The notes beneath the pieces are model-generated. The model was given only the letters and a program-made list of their open reading frames with translations, made no database searches and had not been told where the DNA came from. A stretch of 64,000 nucleotides of DNA from Candidatus Fermentibacterota bacterium (lineage in GTDB: Bacteria > Fermentibacterota > Fermentibacteria > Fermentibacterales > Fermentibacteraceae): assembly GCA_002748705.1 (NCBI GenBank), contig PDSZ01000019.1, positions 1-64,000 of the forward strand, written 5' to 3'. The translations under genes were made by a program, and so were the position numbers. Positions 34,231 through 43,104 of the stretch are shown one piece after another. Position 1 is the first letter of the stretch; the number at the start of each line of letters is the position of its first letter.

Positions 34231-34702
34231 ACTTTTTGTGGCACTTGCAGTTGTACTTGCTCCGATAAAATGGATTTATGTCGTTGACGAAAACATTTGC
34301 AACGGATGCGGCAACTGTTTCAACTGCTGCCCCTTTGGAGCCATAAGCGAGGTTGGAGGAAAAGCATACATTGATCCTGACCTCTGCAGAGGCTGCGGCA
34401 TCTGTCCCAACTACTGCAGCAGAAACGCCATTTATCGCGACTGGTATACAGGTGTTGAAGATGATACAGTCACCACCGGCATGGTTCCAGGGGCCAACCC
34501 TGCTTTCGGCTCTCTTACTGTTTCAGGAGCGGAACCCTCGGCAGAGGTAAAACTCATGGACCTGGCAGGCAGGCTTCTGGTTTCATCTGAAGCAGACGAA
34601 TCAGGTGATGTATCACTGGACATATCAGGCCTTGCTCCCGGCATCTATCTGATCGTTTCAGGCAGGTATTCAATAGCTCTGACTGTTGCTGGGACTATCT
34701 GA
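34223..34702 (+). CDS. Exported dicluster ferredoxin with type IX secretion-like C-terminal tail
   Basis: 159 residues. The N-terminus is a signal-like hydrophobic segment (KLFVALAVVLAPIKWIYV). Two 4Fe-4S motifs follow: CNGCGNCFNCCPFGAI and CRGCGICPNYCSRNAI (Ser instead of Pro after the last Cys of the second). The last ~65 residues have the layout of a type IX secretion sorting domain: VKLMDLAGRLLVSS, a short spacer, then LDISGLAPGIYLIVSG. The ATG at 34223 has AGGAG 9 bp upstream and overlaps the methyltransferase by 8 bp. Redox cofactors of this kind are normally cytoplasmic; the combination suggests a surface or periplasmic electron carrier, which is inference. Confidence 0.8.
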   Translation: MLKLFVALAVVLAPIKWIYVVDENICNGCGNCFNCCPFGAISEVGGKAYIDPDLCRGCGICPNYCSRNAIYRDWYTGVEDDTVTTGMVPGANPAFGSLTVSGAEPSAEVKLMDLAGRLLVSSEADESGDVSLDISGLAPGIYLIVSGRYSIALTVAGTI

Positions 34703-36017
34703 TGTAACCCAGATTCCTCAGCTCTCTGCTGGCTGTCTCATCGTAGTTCACAGGAAGAGGCGTGACAAGAGGAGGCGTAGCCCAGTAGAAACCTGCGGCA
34801 TTCATCAGTTCATCGTCAACAGGAAGAATATCAAGTTCAAGCGGGTCAGCCTGAAGGTCATAGGTCTCAACTGAATCGTCATCCAACGACCAAATCAGTT
34901 TGGTGTCTCCTGATACGATGGAAACCAGTTCTCCCTGACGCCACAGTACTCCGCTTGCAGGGATTTCTCTGGCAGGCAGGGTTTCTGCAAGGTCGGCAGC
35001 CGGCTGATGAACAGGGTGATCAATTCGAGCGGCATTCGCCAGTGTAACAGCAACATCCAGCTGAGCTGCCCTTTGTTCTATTGTGTTTCCACCGTTGAAG
35101 CCAGGTCCTGAGAGAATCATTGGAACATGGGTGGTTTCCTGATAGAGGGTTCTTCCATGCTCTATGCCTCCGTGCTCAAGAAATTCCTCTCCGTGGTCAC
35201 CTGCCACGACTATGATGGTGTTTTCCGCAAGACCTCTGTTCCGAAGTTCCTGAAAGAGTCTTCCTGTCTGGGAATCAGTATAGGCTATCTCTCCGTCATA
35301 AAGCGCAATAAGATTATTCAGGTCTTCAGGGGAAGGAACCACTGTTCCATTGTTTACTCTGGTCATTTCTATTACCCCTGCGCCCCAGGAACTGTTGTAC
35401 TCACCTGAGTAATCAGGATCTGTGTAGAGGTCGCACCAGGGCTTTGGAGCAGTGTATGGAATGTGTGGATCGTAGAAGTGAACAGCTGCGAAAAACGGCA
35501 CTCCCTGATCGGTTGAATCAAGCCAGGTGAGGAAGTTGTCAACTGTAGGGCCGGCCTTTCTGAGACTGTTACCGCTTGCAACTCCCTGACAGTCAAAGTG
35601 ACTGAATCCTCTGTGAAATCCAAAGTCCTCATTCATGAACATCACATTGAAGAAAGCCGCTGTTCTGTAGCCTTCACGGTGAAAGGAAAGAGGAAGCCAG
35701 GGAAGATCGGCTGCAACCCCCATGAAGTCACCGTTGCCTCTTCCTGCTCCGTGCTCCACCGGTGAGACTCCTGAAAGAATGGTTGTCATTGCAGGCAGGG
35801 TCCATGACGCCTGTCCATGGCAGTTAAGAACAAGTGTTCCTGCTTCAGCAAGGCTGTCAATATGAGGTGTTGTGTTCCTTTCATAACCGTAGCAGCTGAA
35901 GTGATCTGCCCTTACTGTGTCTATCAGAACAATGAGCACATTGGGTCTGGTGTCTGTACCGCAGGAAACAGCGGTAAGGAGCATACCTGCAACAAAAATA
36001 ATCCTGATAAGTTTCAT
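34695..36017 (-). CDS. Sulfatase-superfamily lipoprotein (threonine nucleophile)
   Basis: 440 residues. The lipobox is LLTAVSCG, so the protein is anchored in the envelope. Alkaline phosphatase/sulfatase superfamily motifs are visible: the metal-binding start NVLIVLIDTVRADHFSCYGY, and later VVAGDHGEEFLEHGG. The nucleophile region reads SWTLPAMTTILSG, i.e. Thr-x-Pro where true sulfatases have Cys or Ser-x-Pro-x-Arg for formylglycine. This resembles phosphoryl-transfer members such as lipoteichoic acid synthases and phosphoethanolamine transferases, so hydrolysis of a phosphodiester or transfer is as likely as desulfation. The ATG at 36017 gives the lipobox. Its end overlaps the convergent ferredoxin gene by 8 bp. 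Confidence 0.8.
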   Translation of the reverse strand: MKLIRIIFVAGMLLTAVSCGTDTRPNVLIVLIDTVRADHFSCYGYERNTTPHIDSLAEAGTLVLNCHGQASWTLPAMTTILSGVSPVEHGAGRGNGDFMGVAADLPWLPLSFHREGYRTAAFFNVMFMNEDFGFHRGFSHFDCQGVASGNSLRKAGPTVDNFLTWLDSTDQGVPFFAAVHFYDPHIPYTAPKPWCDLYTDPDYSGEYNSSWGAGVIEMTRVNNGTVVPSPEDLNNLIALYDGEIAYTDSQTGRLFQELRNRGLAENTIIVVAGDHGEEFLEHGGIEHGRTLYQETTHVPMILSGPGFNGGNTIEQRAAQLDVAVTLANAARIDHPVHQPAADLAETLPAREIPASGVLWRQGELVSIVSGDTKLIWSLDDDSVETYDLQADPLELDILPVDDELMNAAGFYWATPPLVTPLPVNYDETASRELRNLGYIR

Positions 36018-36030
36018 AACTGTCCGTTTC

Positions 36031-38676
36031 TCAATGACCGGCGTCCAGCCAGTTGCTGCCTTTGCCGGTCTCCACTGTAAGGGGAACCTTAAGGGAAACG
36101 GCATTTTCCATCTCTTCCCTGAGAATTACCGCTGCTTTTTCATGTTCATCTTCAGGGCATGATATAACAAGTTCATCATGTACCTGCAGTACCAGTCCCG
36201 CGGCGGGAAGTTCCCCGGCAAGCCTTTCTGATACCCTTATCATGGCCATTTTGATAATGTCTGCAGCTGAACCCTGCACCACAGTGTTCACCGCCGCCCT
36301 CTCCATCTGTTTTCTCCTTGTTCCGCCGGTTTCAGCCATTCCGCTGAACAGTCTCTTTCGACCCATTATGGTACGGACCTCACCGGTGGACTCTGCCTCA
36401 CTTACTGTTCTGCAGTAAAAATCCCGCACCTCAGGGTAGGTTTCATAGTAGCGGCTTATTATACCTGAAGCCTGCCCTCTGGAGACAGAGAGCCGCTGTG
36501 AAAGCCCGTAGGGGCTGATTCCGTATATAATGGAGAAGTTTACCTCCTTGGACTTGCGCCTGTGATCCGGTTCCGCGTCACCGAAGAGGGCCTCAGAGGT
36601 CCTTGAGTGTATGTCCTCATTGTTTTTGTAGGCATCCCTCAGGGCTCCTTCACCGGCAAGATGGGCGAGGATCCGCAGTTCTATCTGGGAATAGTCTGCT
36701 GTAACGAATACCTCTCCCCTGCCAGGGGGAATGAAGCTTCTGCGAATCTCACGGCCTCTGGCTGTTCTGATGGGAATGTTCTGAAGGTTCGGATTGGATG
36801 AACTGAGTCTTCCAGTGGCAGCAACCGCCTGGTTGAAACTGGTGTGTATAAGTCCGGTGCAGGGATTGACATATTCAGGGAGTTTCTGAACATAGGTGTT
36901 CTGCAGTTTGGAAAGTTCTCTGAAACTGATAAGTGTCTCAACAAAGGGATGGGCGTTCTTCAGGGCGTTAAGCACAGTCATACCTGTGGATCTTGCTCCG
37001 CCGGAAGTCTTTCTCACAGGCTCAAGCCCCAGAATATCAAACATTATTCTGGAGACCTGTGCAGGGCTGGCAAGATTTACTGATGTGCCTGCCTGATCGG
37101 CTCCCTGCTCCATAAGGGCGAAAATCTCTCTGCTGAGCCTGTCGCTTTCAGCTCTCAGTGCATTTCCGTCAAGGCCGATGCCCCTGGCCTCCATTTTGGT
37201 CAGCACCGCTGACAGCGGCAGTTCTATCTCCCTGTATACCCTGTTAAGAGAAGGGTCTTCCGCAAGTACCCGGTCAAGTTTGAATGAAAGCGCCAGTGTT
37301 GAGGCTGAATCGGTGCAGCAGTACCTGGCTATCTCCTCTGTAGGTGTATTGATAAGGGTTCCTGTACCTCCGGAAACCTCATCAAATGTATCCATTGTTT
37401 TGCCCAGCCATTGGGGAACCAGTTTTTTAAGTGAATGACTGCGTGAATCAGGTCGAATGAGATAGTCGGCGAGATATGGGTCTCCGCAGGGGGCAGGAAG
37501 GTCTATACCGTACCTCTCAAGCACTCTTGCGTCATACTTGGCATTCTGGGCGATAAAGCCTCTGGAACGAACTGCGTTTTCCAGTTGTTTAAGGGCTTCA
37601 GCTGTGTTCAGAGAATTCCGGCAGCTGAAATACCGTCCCTGATTCGGCGATGCAGAAACAGAAAAACCGATAAGCTCCGCAATGGAGGGATCTTTTGATG
37701 TTGTTTCAGTGTCAACGGAGAGAGGGCCGTTACCTTCCGGAATCAGTTCGGCAGGATCAGTTACCACAGTGGCAGTACAGCTGTACTTTTCTGCAACAGG
37801 CCGGTCATCTGCCAGTTTCACTCCAACCATCTCAGCAGCTTTTGCCAGAGAGAGTCTCTTCAGAATCGGCTTCAGAGCCTTACGGTCAGGCTCAGTTCCT
37901 GCAAGGTTCATGGAGAGTATTCTCTCAGGCAGCGGCCTGTCCAGCCTTGTGAGTTCAAGGCTGAGCATAACTGCTTCCCTTGATTCCTCAAGTTTCTTTC
38001 TCAGTGAAGCAGATGAGATCCTTTCCATGTTTCTGTAGATGGAATCAATGGAGCCAAACTCTGCCAGAAGCGTCCTGGCACCTTTCTTACCTATTCCCTT
38101 TGCTCCGGGAATGTTATCGGATGAGTCACCCATAATTGCCAGAAACTCAGCCACCTGAGTGGAATCAACTCCAATGACTTCAGGAACATCACCCTTCCTT
38201 ACCAGTGTACTGTCTGAACCGTAACGGCCTGGCCTGAGAACAGAAATATTGTCTGATACCAGCTGAAGCAGATCCTTGTCAGGGGAAACCACAAGCACCG
38301 GTATCTCTGATTTTCGGGCAAGGCCTGCGATAATGTCATCTGCCTCAAGTCCCGGCTCTTCAATGTAGGGTATGCCCATCAGTGGTATTATCTGCCTTGC
38401 AAGGTTTGTCTGTATTCTCAGGTCTTCAGGAGTTTCCGGCCGATTGGCTTTGTATTGGGAATAGATGTCACTCCTGAAGGTCTTTGCAGGGGCATCACCG
38501 GCTGCTGCAATGATGCTTTTCGGGTACTCCGCTGATAGTCTGGATATCTCCGAAAGAAGGTGGCTCAATCCGCTGGTTATGGTGCCGTCAGCCCCTTTCA
38601 GAGGCCGCCTCATCATTGCGTAATGTCCCCTGTACAGTATTCCCAGGGTATCCACAAGTATCAGAAGTTTATTCAT
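36031..38676 (-). CDS. polA: DNA polymerase I
   Basis: 881 residues with all three domains. The 5'-3' exonuclease domain is at the N-terminus (LILVDTLGILYRGHYAM, AIMGDSSDNIPGAKGIGKKGA). The 3'-5' proofreading domain keeps LSVDTETTS and the FIAQNAKYDARVL segment. Polymerase motifs A (VTADYSQIELRILAHLAG), B (RRKSKEVNFSIIYGISPYGL) and C (LQVHDELV) are present. The ATG at 38676 has GGAGG 8 bp upstream. Overlaps the heptosyltransferase-like gene. Confidence 0.97.
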   Translation of the reverse strand: MNKLLILVDTLGILYRGHYAMMRRPLKGADGTITSGLSHLLSEISRLSAEYPKSIIAAAGDAPAKTFRSDIYSQYKANRPETPEDLRIQTNLARQIIPLMGIPYIEEPGLEADDIIAGLARKSEIPVLVVSPDKDLLQLVSDNISVLRPGRYGSDSTLVRKGDVPEVIGVDSTQVAEFLAIMGDSSDNIPGAKGIGKKGARTLLAEFGSIDSIYRNMERISSASLRKKLEESREAVMLSLELTRLDRPLPERILSMNLAGTEPDRKALKPILKRLSLAKAAEMVGVKLADDRPVAEKYSCTATVVTDPAELIPEGNGPLSVDTETTSKDPSIAELIGFSVSASPNQGRYFSCRNSLNTAEALKQLENAVRSRGFIAQNAKYDARVLERYGIDLPAPCGDPYLADYLIRPDSRSHSLKKLVPQWLGKTMDTFDEVSGGTGTLINTPTEEIARYCCTDSASTLALSFKLDRVLAEDPSLNRVYREIELPLSAVLTKMEARGIGLDGNALRAESDRLSREIFALMEQGADQAGTSVNLASPAQVSRIMFDILGLEPVRKTSGGARSTGMTVLNALKNAHPFVETLISFRELSKLQNTYVQKLPEYVNPCTGLIHTSFNQAVAATGRLSSSNPNLQNIPIRTARGREIRRSFIPPGRGEVFVTADYSQIELRILAHLAGEGALRDAYKNNEDIHSRTSEALFGDAEPDHRRKSKEVNFSIIYGISPYGLSQRLSVSRGQASGIISRYYETYPEVRDFYCRTVSEAESTGEVRTIMGRKRLFSGMAETGGTRRKQMERAAVNTVVQGSAADIIKMAMIRVSERLAGELPAAGLVLQVHDELVISCPEDEHEKAAVILREEMENAVSLKVPLTVETGKGSNWLDAGH

Positions 38677-39562
38677 CCTGCGCCCTCCTGACCATATCAG
38701 CAACCAGCCGGGGATCAATGACTTTGAAACACTCAGGCTCTTTCAGCGGACAGATCCTCTGAAAACATGGACTGCATTCAACACTGCCGGTTACCGCAAG
38801 CACTTTGCCTCCGTTTTCCAGAGGAACGGTCCATGCAGGAGAAGTAGAACCGAATATGACCACTGTGGGTCTGCCTAGAAAAGCTGCAAGATGAACTCCG
38901 CCTGAATCGTTTCCAATCACTGCTGATGCTGAGAGAAGGTTCTCGCAAAGTTCTCTTAATGTCAGCCCTGTCTTTACCGCGGCTCCTGCCCTGCCGGCCT
39001 GTTCTTCAAGGTATTCCCTCTCTGAAACTGTTCCGTAGAATACACAGGGTTTCTCAAGCAATGAGGCAACCTCTGCAAACCCCTTCCACATTTTTGCTTC
39101 ACCGTATCTGGCACCTGCGAAAACAGCAATGTGTTTTTCTCCTGCCCGGGTAAGCTGAGGTTTCTCAGGCATTTCCGGAAGAGCATCCACTGCTTCAGCA
39201 ATGGCATCATAGTGAAGAGAGTGGTGTCTTGTTCTGTCTTCCGGTATTCGTCTTACAGTTGTGAGAAGAGGTGTTCTGCCGTCTCCGGGAGTTCCGGTAA
39301 TCTGCCTGATTCCAGCCCTCACCCCTGCCAGCGCAGAACTGAAAGATGAGGTAAGAAGAAGCAGCTTTTTGTATCTGTGACCGGAAGGGAGTTCAGGAAA
39401 GGTATGGACCTGACAGTTTGAAAAGACCATTCTGTACAGGGGAGCAACTCTCTTAACAGCCCAGATTCCAGCATCAGGATACCTGGAAATTATTCCGTTT
39501 ACTGCAGGCAGTGCCATAATACCGTCACCGAGCCAGTTTGGAACCCTTACAAGGAGACTCAT
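38669..39562 (-). CDS. Heptosyltransferase-like glycosyltransferase (GT9)
   Basis: 297 residues. It starts with the family signature LLVRVPNWLGDGIMALPAV and contains IGNDSGGVHLAAFLGRPTVVIFGST, the nucleotide-sugar binding region of WaaC/WaaF enzymes that add heptose to lipopolysaccharide core. The C-terminal CSPCFQRICPLKEPECF cysteine set is also common in the WaaF type. It supports a diderm envelope. The start at 39562 shares one base with the stop of the gene upstream (TAATG). Confidence 0.88.
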   Translation of the reverse strand: MSLLVRVPNWLGDGIMALPAVNGIISRYPDAGIWAVKRVAPLYRMVFSNCQVHTFPELPSGHRYKKLLLLTSSFSSALAGVRAGIRQITGTPGDGRTPLLTTVRRIPEDRTRHHSLHYDAIAEAVDALPEMPEKPQLTRAGEKHIAVFAGARYGEAKMWKGFAEVASLLEKPCVFYGTVSEREYLEEQAGRAGAAVKTGLTLRELCENLLSASAVIGNDSGGVHLAAFLGRPTVVIFGSTSPAWTVPLENGGKVLAVTGSVECSPCFQRICPLKEPECFKVIDPRLVADMVRRAQDE

Positions 39563-40452
39563 TACCAGCCGCGCCGAATAAGCGAAGCCCACTGTTCAAG
39601 AAACTGACTCTCACCTCCGGCAGGTTCTCCGCCCCACCCCTGAAACACACCTTTTCGGTCAAGGCCTACCACAGGTACTCCAAGAGCTCTGGAATGCACC
39701 CACAAATACCGGTCAGTGGTTACAACAGCAGAAGCTCCTGAGACAACAGCAGCAAAGAGTGAATGGTCTGTCTCCGGAGGAATACTGGAGGCCTTTCCGT
39801 CAGCCAGAACTATCTTCAGAGGTATTTCAGCCTTTTTTCTGTCCAGTATTGAGGCTGCTGCCTCTGTTGCAAGTATGTAGGGAAGTGTTTTGTGTGAAAT
39901 CGGAGAAAGAATGGAAGATGCCTTTTCAGAGAGTACCTGTGGAGGCTCCGGCTTCCAGTCTTCAGGATACTTCAGCCCCAGAATGCCAGTCATTGTTCTG
40001 ACCGCGTCAGGAAAAGGATCGCCTTCGGTTTTTACATGAATGTTTACCGCTGAATGTGCCGACACAGAAACACATGCCCTTGGAGTACACTTCTCAACGA
40101 ACCTGAGAAGATCATCACATGGTTCAGATGCAAACATGAGAACACCAGGTTCAATCTGCGGTTCTGTTACTGAAGAGTCTGATCCCCACATGTGGATTTC
40201 AGGCAGCCATGGAAGAAACTCAGCAAGTTGAGCATAGTCTTTTCGAATAACCAGATGAACCGGTAAATTCGGGAACGATTCCTGAAGGGCGCGGGTCATG
40301 TAAATAGCTGACCAGCTTCCTGAAACATCAGGAGAGGCAAAAACCCCTACAGCTTCCGGCTTGAGTATGTCTCCAGGGAATTTGAAAGGCGCCCAGTTGG
40401 ATCTGACCTTTGATTCCCGTCTGCCTCCAAATAGCTTTCTGAAGAATTTCAC
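39562..40452 (-). CDS. Divergent GT9-like glycosyltransferase
   Basis: 296 residues. The pattern follows the GT9 fold more loosely: a basic N-terminus, VGVFASPDVSGSWSAIYMTRAL, a middle VRTMTGILGLKYP segment, and a late SGASAVVTTDRYLWVHSRALGVPVVGLDRKG that mirrors the family's nucleotide-sugar binding motif with changed residues. It sits between a TPR-like gene and the waaF-like gene, in an operon for envelope sugars. It may be inactive or have a different donor. Confidence 0.6.
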   Translation of the reverse strand: MKFFRKLFGGRRESKVRSNWAPFKFPGDILKPEAVGVFASPDVSGSWSAIYMTRALQESFPNLPVHLVIRKDYAQLAEFLPWLPEIHMWGSDSSVTEPQIEPGVLMFASEPCDDLLRFVEKCTPRACVSVSAHSAVNIHVKTEGDPFPDAVRTMTGILGLKYPEDWKPEPPQVLSEKASSILSPISHKTLPYILATEAAASILDRKKAEIPLKIVLADGKASSIPPETDHSLFAAVVSGASAVVTTDRYLWVHSRALGVPVVGLDRKGVFQGWGGEPAGGESQFLEQWASLIRRGW

Positions 40453-41126
40453 TGCTCAAAACCTTTCATCAGTGCATCTGCAATGTCTGCTGCAGCACTG
40501 CTGGAACTGTTTATGGCTCCCAGTACCCTGAATGACTCAGAATACCTGCCTGATATGTGAAGGCAGAGCCCGTACATAACAGGTGCCAGCGCATCAGAAG
40601 GGTACTGCTCAACAAGCAGACCGGAAAGCATCAGAGCGCTGCTGCTGTCACCAATGTTCAAATATGCGGAGCACAGGTCAAGGGCACTCCAGAACTTTTC
40701 TCTTGCTGTGGTTCCGTATTCGACTGAAAGCAGAAGGTGTTCAACAGCTTCTGCGCCTTTTCCTGCGAAAAGTTCAGAGAGACCCAGGGAGCGGTATTTA
40801 AGCCAGTTGCTTCCTGCTTTTTCTGAAACAGCCGCAAGACCGGCAACTGCTTCAGCGGAAAACCCGCAGCTCCATGCAGCCCTTGCCATCCAGAAGTCTG
40901 TCATTGAACTATCTGCTGAAAATGGCTCAAGCTCGGTTATAAGAAGAAGGGCACGATCAACATGGCCTGCATAGAGAGCTTCTTCAAGTAGCCTTCCTGC
41001 AACCCTGACCTGACCAGCCTGGTTGCCCTGTTCTGCCCAGGCTGCTCCGGCTTCCGCAAGTGATCCTGCATTCTCAAGGTCCAGCGGCGCGAAGAGAGAG
41101 AGGCAGACAAAGAGAATACTGCTCAC
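40449..41126 (-). CDS. Exported TPR-like alpha-solenoid protein
   Basis: 225 residues with a possible signal peptide (SSILFVCLSLFAPLDL). The remainder is an Ala/Leu-rich helical repeat array in TPR style (for example LLISEL-like, ALDLCSAYLNIGDSSSALML and YGLCLHISGRYSESFRVL). It starts at GTG overlapping the pgsA stop (GTGA). Function unknown; probably an envelope scaffold. Confidence 0.6.
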   Translation of the reverse strand: MSSILFVCLSLFAPLDLENAGSLAEAGAAWAEQGNQAGQVRVAGRLLEEALYAGHVDRALLLITELEPFSADSSMTDFWMARAAWSCGFSAEAVAGLAAVSEKAGSNWLKYRSLGLSELFAGKGAEAVEHLLLSVEYGTTAREKFWSALDLCSAYLNIGDSSSALMLSGLLVEQYPSDALAPVMYGLCLHISGRYSESFRVLGAINSSSSAAADIADALMKGFEQ

Positions 41127-41752
41127 CCCAGATACCTCTGAATAAGCCTTCTGGAAAGCCTGAAGTAGCTTGCTATTCCTATCACGGCAGCTATAGGTGT
41201 GAGTATTGCCGTTGCATGGGAAACCTTAATAAAGATACTCTTGTCTGAAAAGGCAAGGCTTCCACAGGAAGCAACAACAAGAACATAACTCAGTATTACA
41301 GTGAGTCTCTCGCTGGTGGTAATTGCCACCACAGGTATGCGAATACTCCATGATACAAGCAGAAGCCCCAGAACAACAATGATGTGATACCAGGCGGTAA
41401 TAAGCGCAAACTCATGTGTGATTGCTGAAAGCCTTGCAAGCATGATAAGCATAACTGAAAGGAAGAGCTTGTCAGCAAGCATATCCAGAGTTTTTCCAGG
41501 AGTTGAGACAACCTTGAGCCGCCTTGCAAGCCACCCGTCGGCATAATCACTTGCCGCGCATACCAGAGCAGTCCAGAACATCACATGATAGCTGCCCTGC
41601 CATCCTGATATTACACAGAACGGTAAAAGGATTATTCTGAGCCAGGAGACAATTGCCGGTTTAAGAGGCAGTTTTTCCTGTGCGTCCCTTATCATCTTTA
41701 TGGCTGCTCTGAGCTGTTCCTGCTGTCTCTGCTTCTCCTCAACGAACTTCAA
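41123..41752 (-). CDS. pgsA: CDP-alcohol phosphatidyltransferase (PgsA-like)
   Basis: 209 residues, integral membrane, several hydrophobic helices. The CDP-alcohol phosphotransferase signature is clear: SDYADGWLARR, 8 residues, GKTLDMLADK, with its Asp residues binding metal. The typical product is phosphatidylglycerol phosphate from CDP-diacylglycerol; phosphatidylserine synthase is a possible alternative. A ~35-residue charged N-terminal extension precedes the first helix. Starts at TTG; 14-bp overlap with the SLH-like gene. Confidence 0.85.
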   Translation of the reverse strand: MKFVEEKQRQQEQLRAAIKMIRDAQEKLPLKPAIVSWLRIILLPFCVISGWQGSYHVMFWTALVCAASDYADGWLARRLKVVSTPGKTLDMLADKLFLSVMLIMLARLSAITHEFALITAWYHIIVVLGLLLVSWSIRIPVVAITTSERLTVILSYVLVVASCGSLAFSDKSIFIKVSHATAILTPIAAVIGIASYFRLSRRLIQRYLG

Positions 41753-42209
41753 GGTGAATATCCTCCAGCATTGATAAAGGCAGGTAATTCAGGGTATCAG
41801 GAATGCCTTCAAGGAACCGGAAAAGTCTGGCCATATCTCCGGCGGTAACAGGCTCATCAGGATGAAAGAGTCCGTCTGTTCTGGGCACCATCCAGCCCAG
41901 GCGGCATACCACAGCACAGTTGTCTTCCAGGGGTACTCCTTTCATGTCTGCAGGCGCATCGTCTGTCACTGAAGCCTGAGACAGAAGCTGATACCGGAAG
42001 TTCCAGGCAATAGCAGAGAGTAAATCTCTCCGTGTTGCAGGAGGGTCATTCACAGTTGACCAGAGAAGAAAAGCCTGTTCAATCCTCCCTGAAGCAACCA
42101 GTTCAAGAACAGGGGAAACGGCGGAAACCGATGCTGAATGCCCTGAGAGAATCTGCCAGGGTCTTTCTGCAGCAGGCTGCTGAATTATCAGAAGCAGAAG
42201 CAGAAACAT
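41739..42209 (-). CDS. Exported protein with SLH-like motif
   Basis: 156 residues. The ATG at 42209 is used because it begins a signal peptide (MFLLLLLIIQQPAAE); an upstream extension of the frame would run through the tRNA gene and is rejected. The C-terminal part contains FHPDEPVTAGDMARLFRFL, which matches the core of the S-layer homology motif. A single partial SLH motif is unusual, so cell-wall attachment is uncertain. Confidence 0.65.
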   Translation of the reverse strand: MFLLLLLIIQQPAAERPWQILSGHSASVSAVSPVLELVASGRIEQAFLLWSTVNDPPATRRDLLSAIAWNFRYQLLSQASVTDDAPADMKGVPLEDNCAVVCRLGWMVPRTDGLFHPDEPVTAGDMARLFRFLEGIPDTLNYLPLSMLEDIHLEVR

Positions 42210-42219
42210 GATTAAAAAA

Positions 42220-42295
42220 TGGAGCGGGTAACGGGGATCGAACCCGCGACATTCAGCTTGGGAAGCTGACACTCTGCCAACTGAGTTATACCCGC
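42220..42295 (-). tRNA. tRNA-Gly (anticodon CCC)
   Basis: A cloverleaf is visible on the minus strand: 7-bp acceptor GCGGGTA/TACCCGC, D-arm ACTC/GAGT, anticodon stem TCAGC/GCTGA with loop TTCCCAA (anticodon CCC), T-arm with TTCGATC loop, discriminator T and encoded CCA (42220-42222). An A-run on the plus strand right after the 3' end gives a U-rich tail that could help termination. Confidence 0.95.
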
Positions 42296-42303
42296 TCTGT
42301 TCA

Positions 42304-43104
42304 TCAGGAGAATAGCTCCCCCTGGTACACAACTTTTGCCTGACCCTGCAGCCACCAGCCGCGGTCATCGCAACTGACGGTAAGGATCAGACCGCTTCTT
42401 ACTTCAATTCTAACAGGCAGATTAACAAAAGAAAACCTCTCAGAAGCAATAAGAGCAACGGCCACTGCCCCTGTGCCGCAGGCAAGGGTTTCCCCTTCAA
42501 CGCCTCTCTCGAAGGTTCTCATCATCACAGGATTCTGATTGTTGAGCTGCACCCAGTTGGCGTTGGCCCCTGCTGAAAAACTGTTGTGATGCCGAACAAG
42601 GGATGCGTATTTTTCAAATGAACCGTCTTCCAGGTCATCTGTGAAAATCACTGCATGGGGAACTCCTGTGTCTGCATAACCTGTCTGAAAGGTTCTGTCT
42701 CCTGCCTGAAGAGGTTGTTCAATGTAATGCAGTACAGGTTCAGTCATCCAGATTCGGGCTTCAGAATCACCTGTAACCAGCCCTCTGTGAAGGCCGGCAT
42801 CGCTTCTGAAACTGAACTCACTGCCTCTCTTCGTAACACCCAGCATGTCAGAGAACCTGCATATGCACCTTGCGCCGTTGCCGCACATGTCCGCAGCGCC
42901 GCCGTCAGAATTATAGTACTTCATTCTGAACGCGCTGCCTTCGCTGTCGGTACGGAGTTCAATCAGGCCGTCTGCCCCTATTGAAAGCCCCCTTTGACAG
43001 ACAGATGCTATTCTATCAGCGGTCAGTACACTGTTCAGCTCTCCGTTCCTGTTGTCTACCATGACAAAATCGTTGCCAGCGCCGCTCATCTTCCAGAACT
43101 TCAC
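42304..43104 (-). CDS. dapF: Diaminopimelate epimerase
   Basis: Converts LL- to meso-diaminopimelate for lysine and peptidoglycan; 266 residues. The two catalytic cysteines are in ADMCGNGARC and TLACGTGAVAVAL, and the N-terminal FWKMSGAGNDFVMVDN is canonical. It overlaps the STT3-like gene (ATGA) and ends 8 bp before the tRNA. Indicates meso-DAP-type peptidoglycan. Confidence 0.96.
   Translation of the reverse strand: MKFWKMSGAGNDFVMVDNRNGELNSVLTADRIASVCQRGLSIGADGLIELRTDSEGSAFRMKYYNSDGGAADMCGNGARCICRFSDMLGVTKRGSEFSFRSDAGLHRGLVTGDSEARIWMTEPVLHYIEQPLQAGDRTFQTGYADTGVPHAVIFTDDLEDGSFEKYASLVRHHNSFSAGANANWVQLNNQNPVMMRTFERGVEGETLACGTGAVAVALIASERFSFVNLPVRIEVRSGLILTVSCDDRGWWLQGQAKVVYQGELFS

Noticed and set aside
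42210..42368. Upstream extension of the SLH-like protein
   Set aside because: It would translate the tRNA-Gly gene; the ATG at 42209 gives a proper signal peptide.
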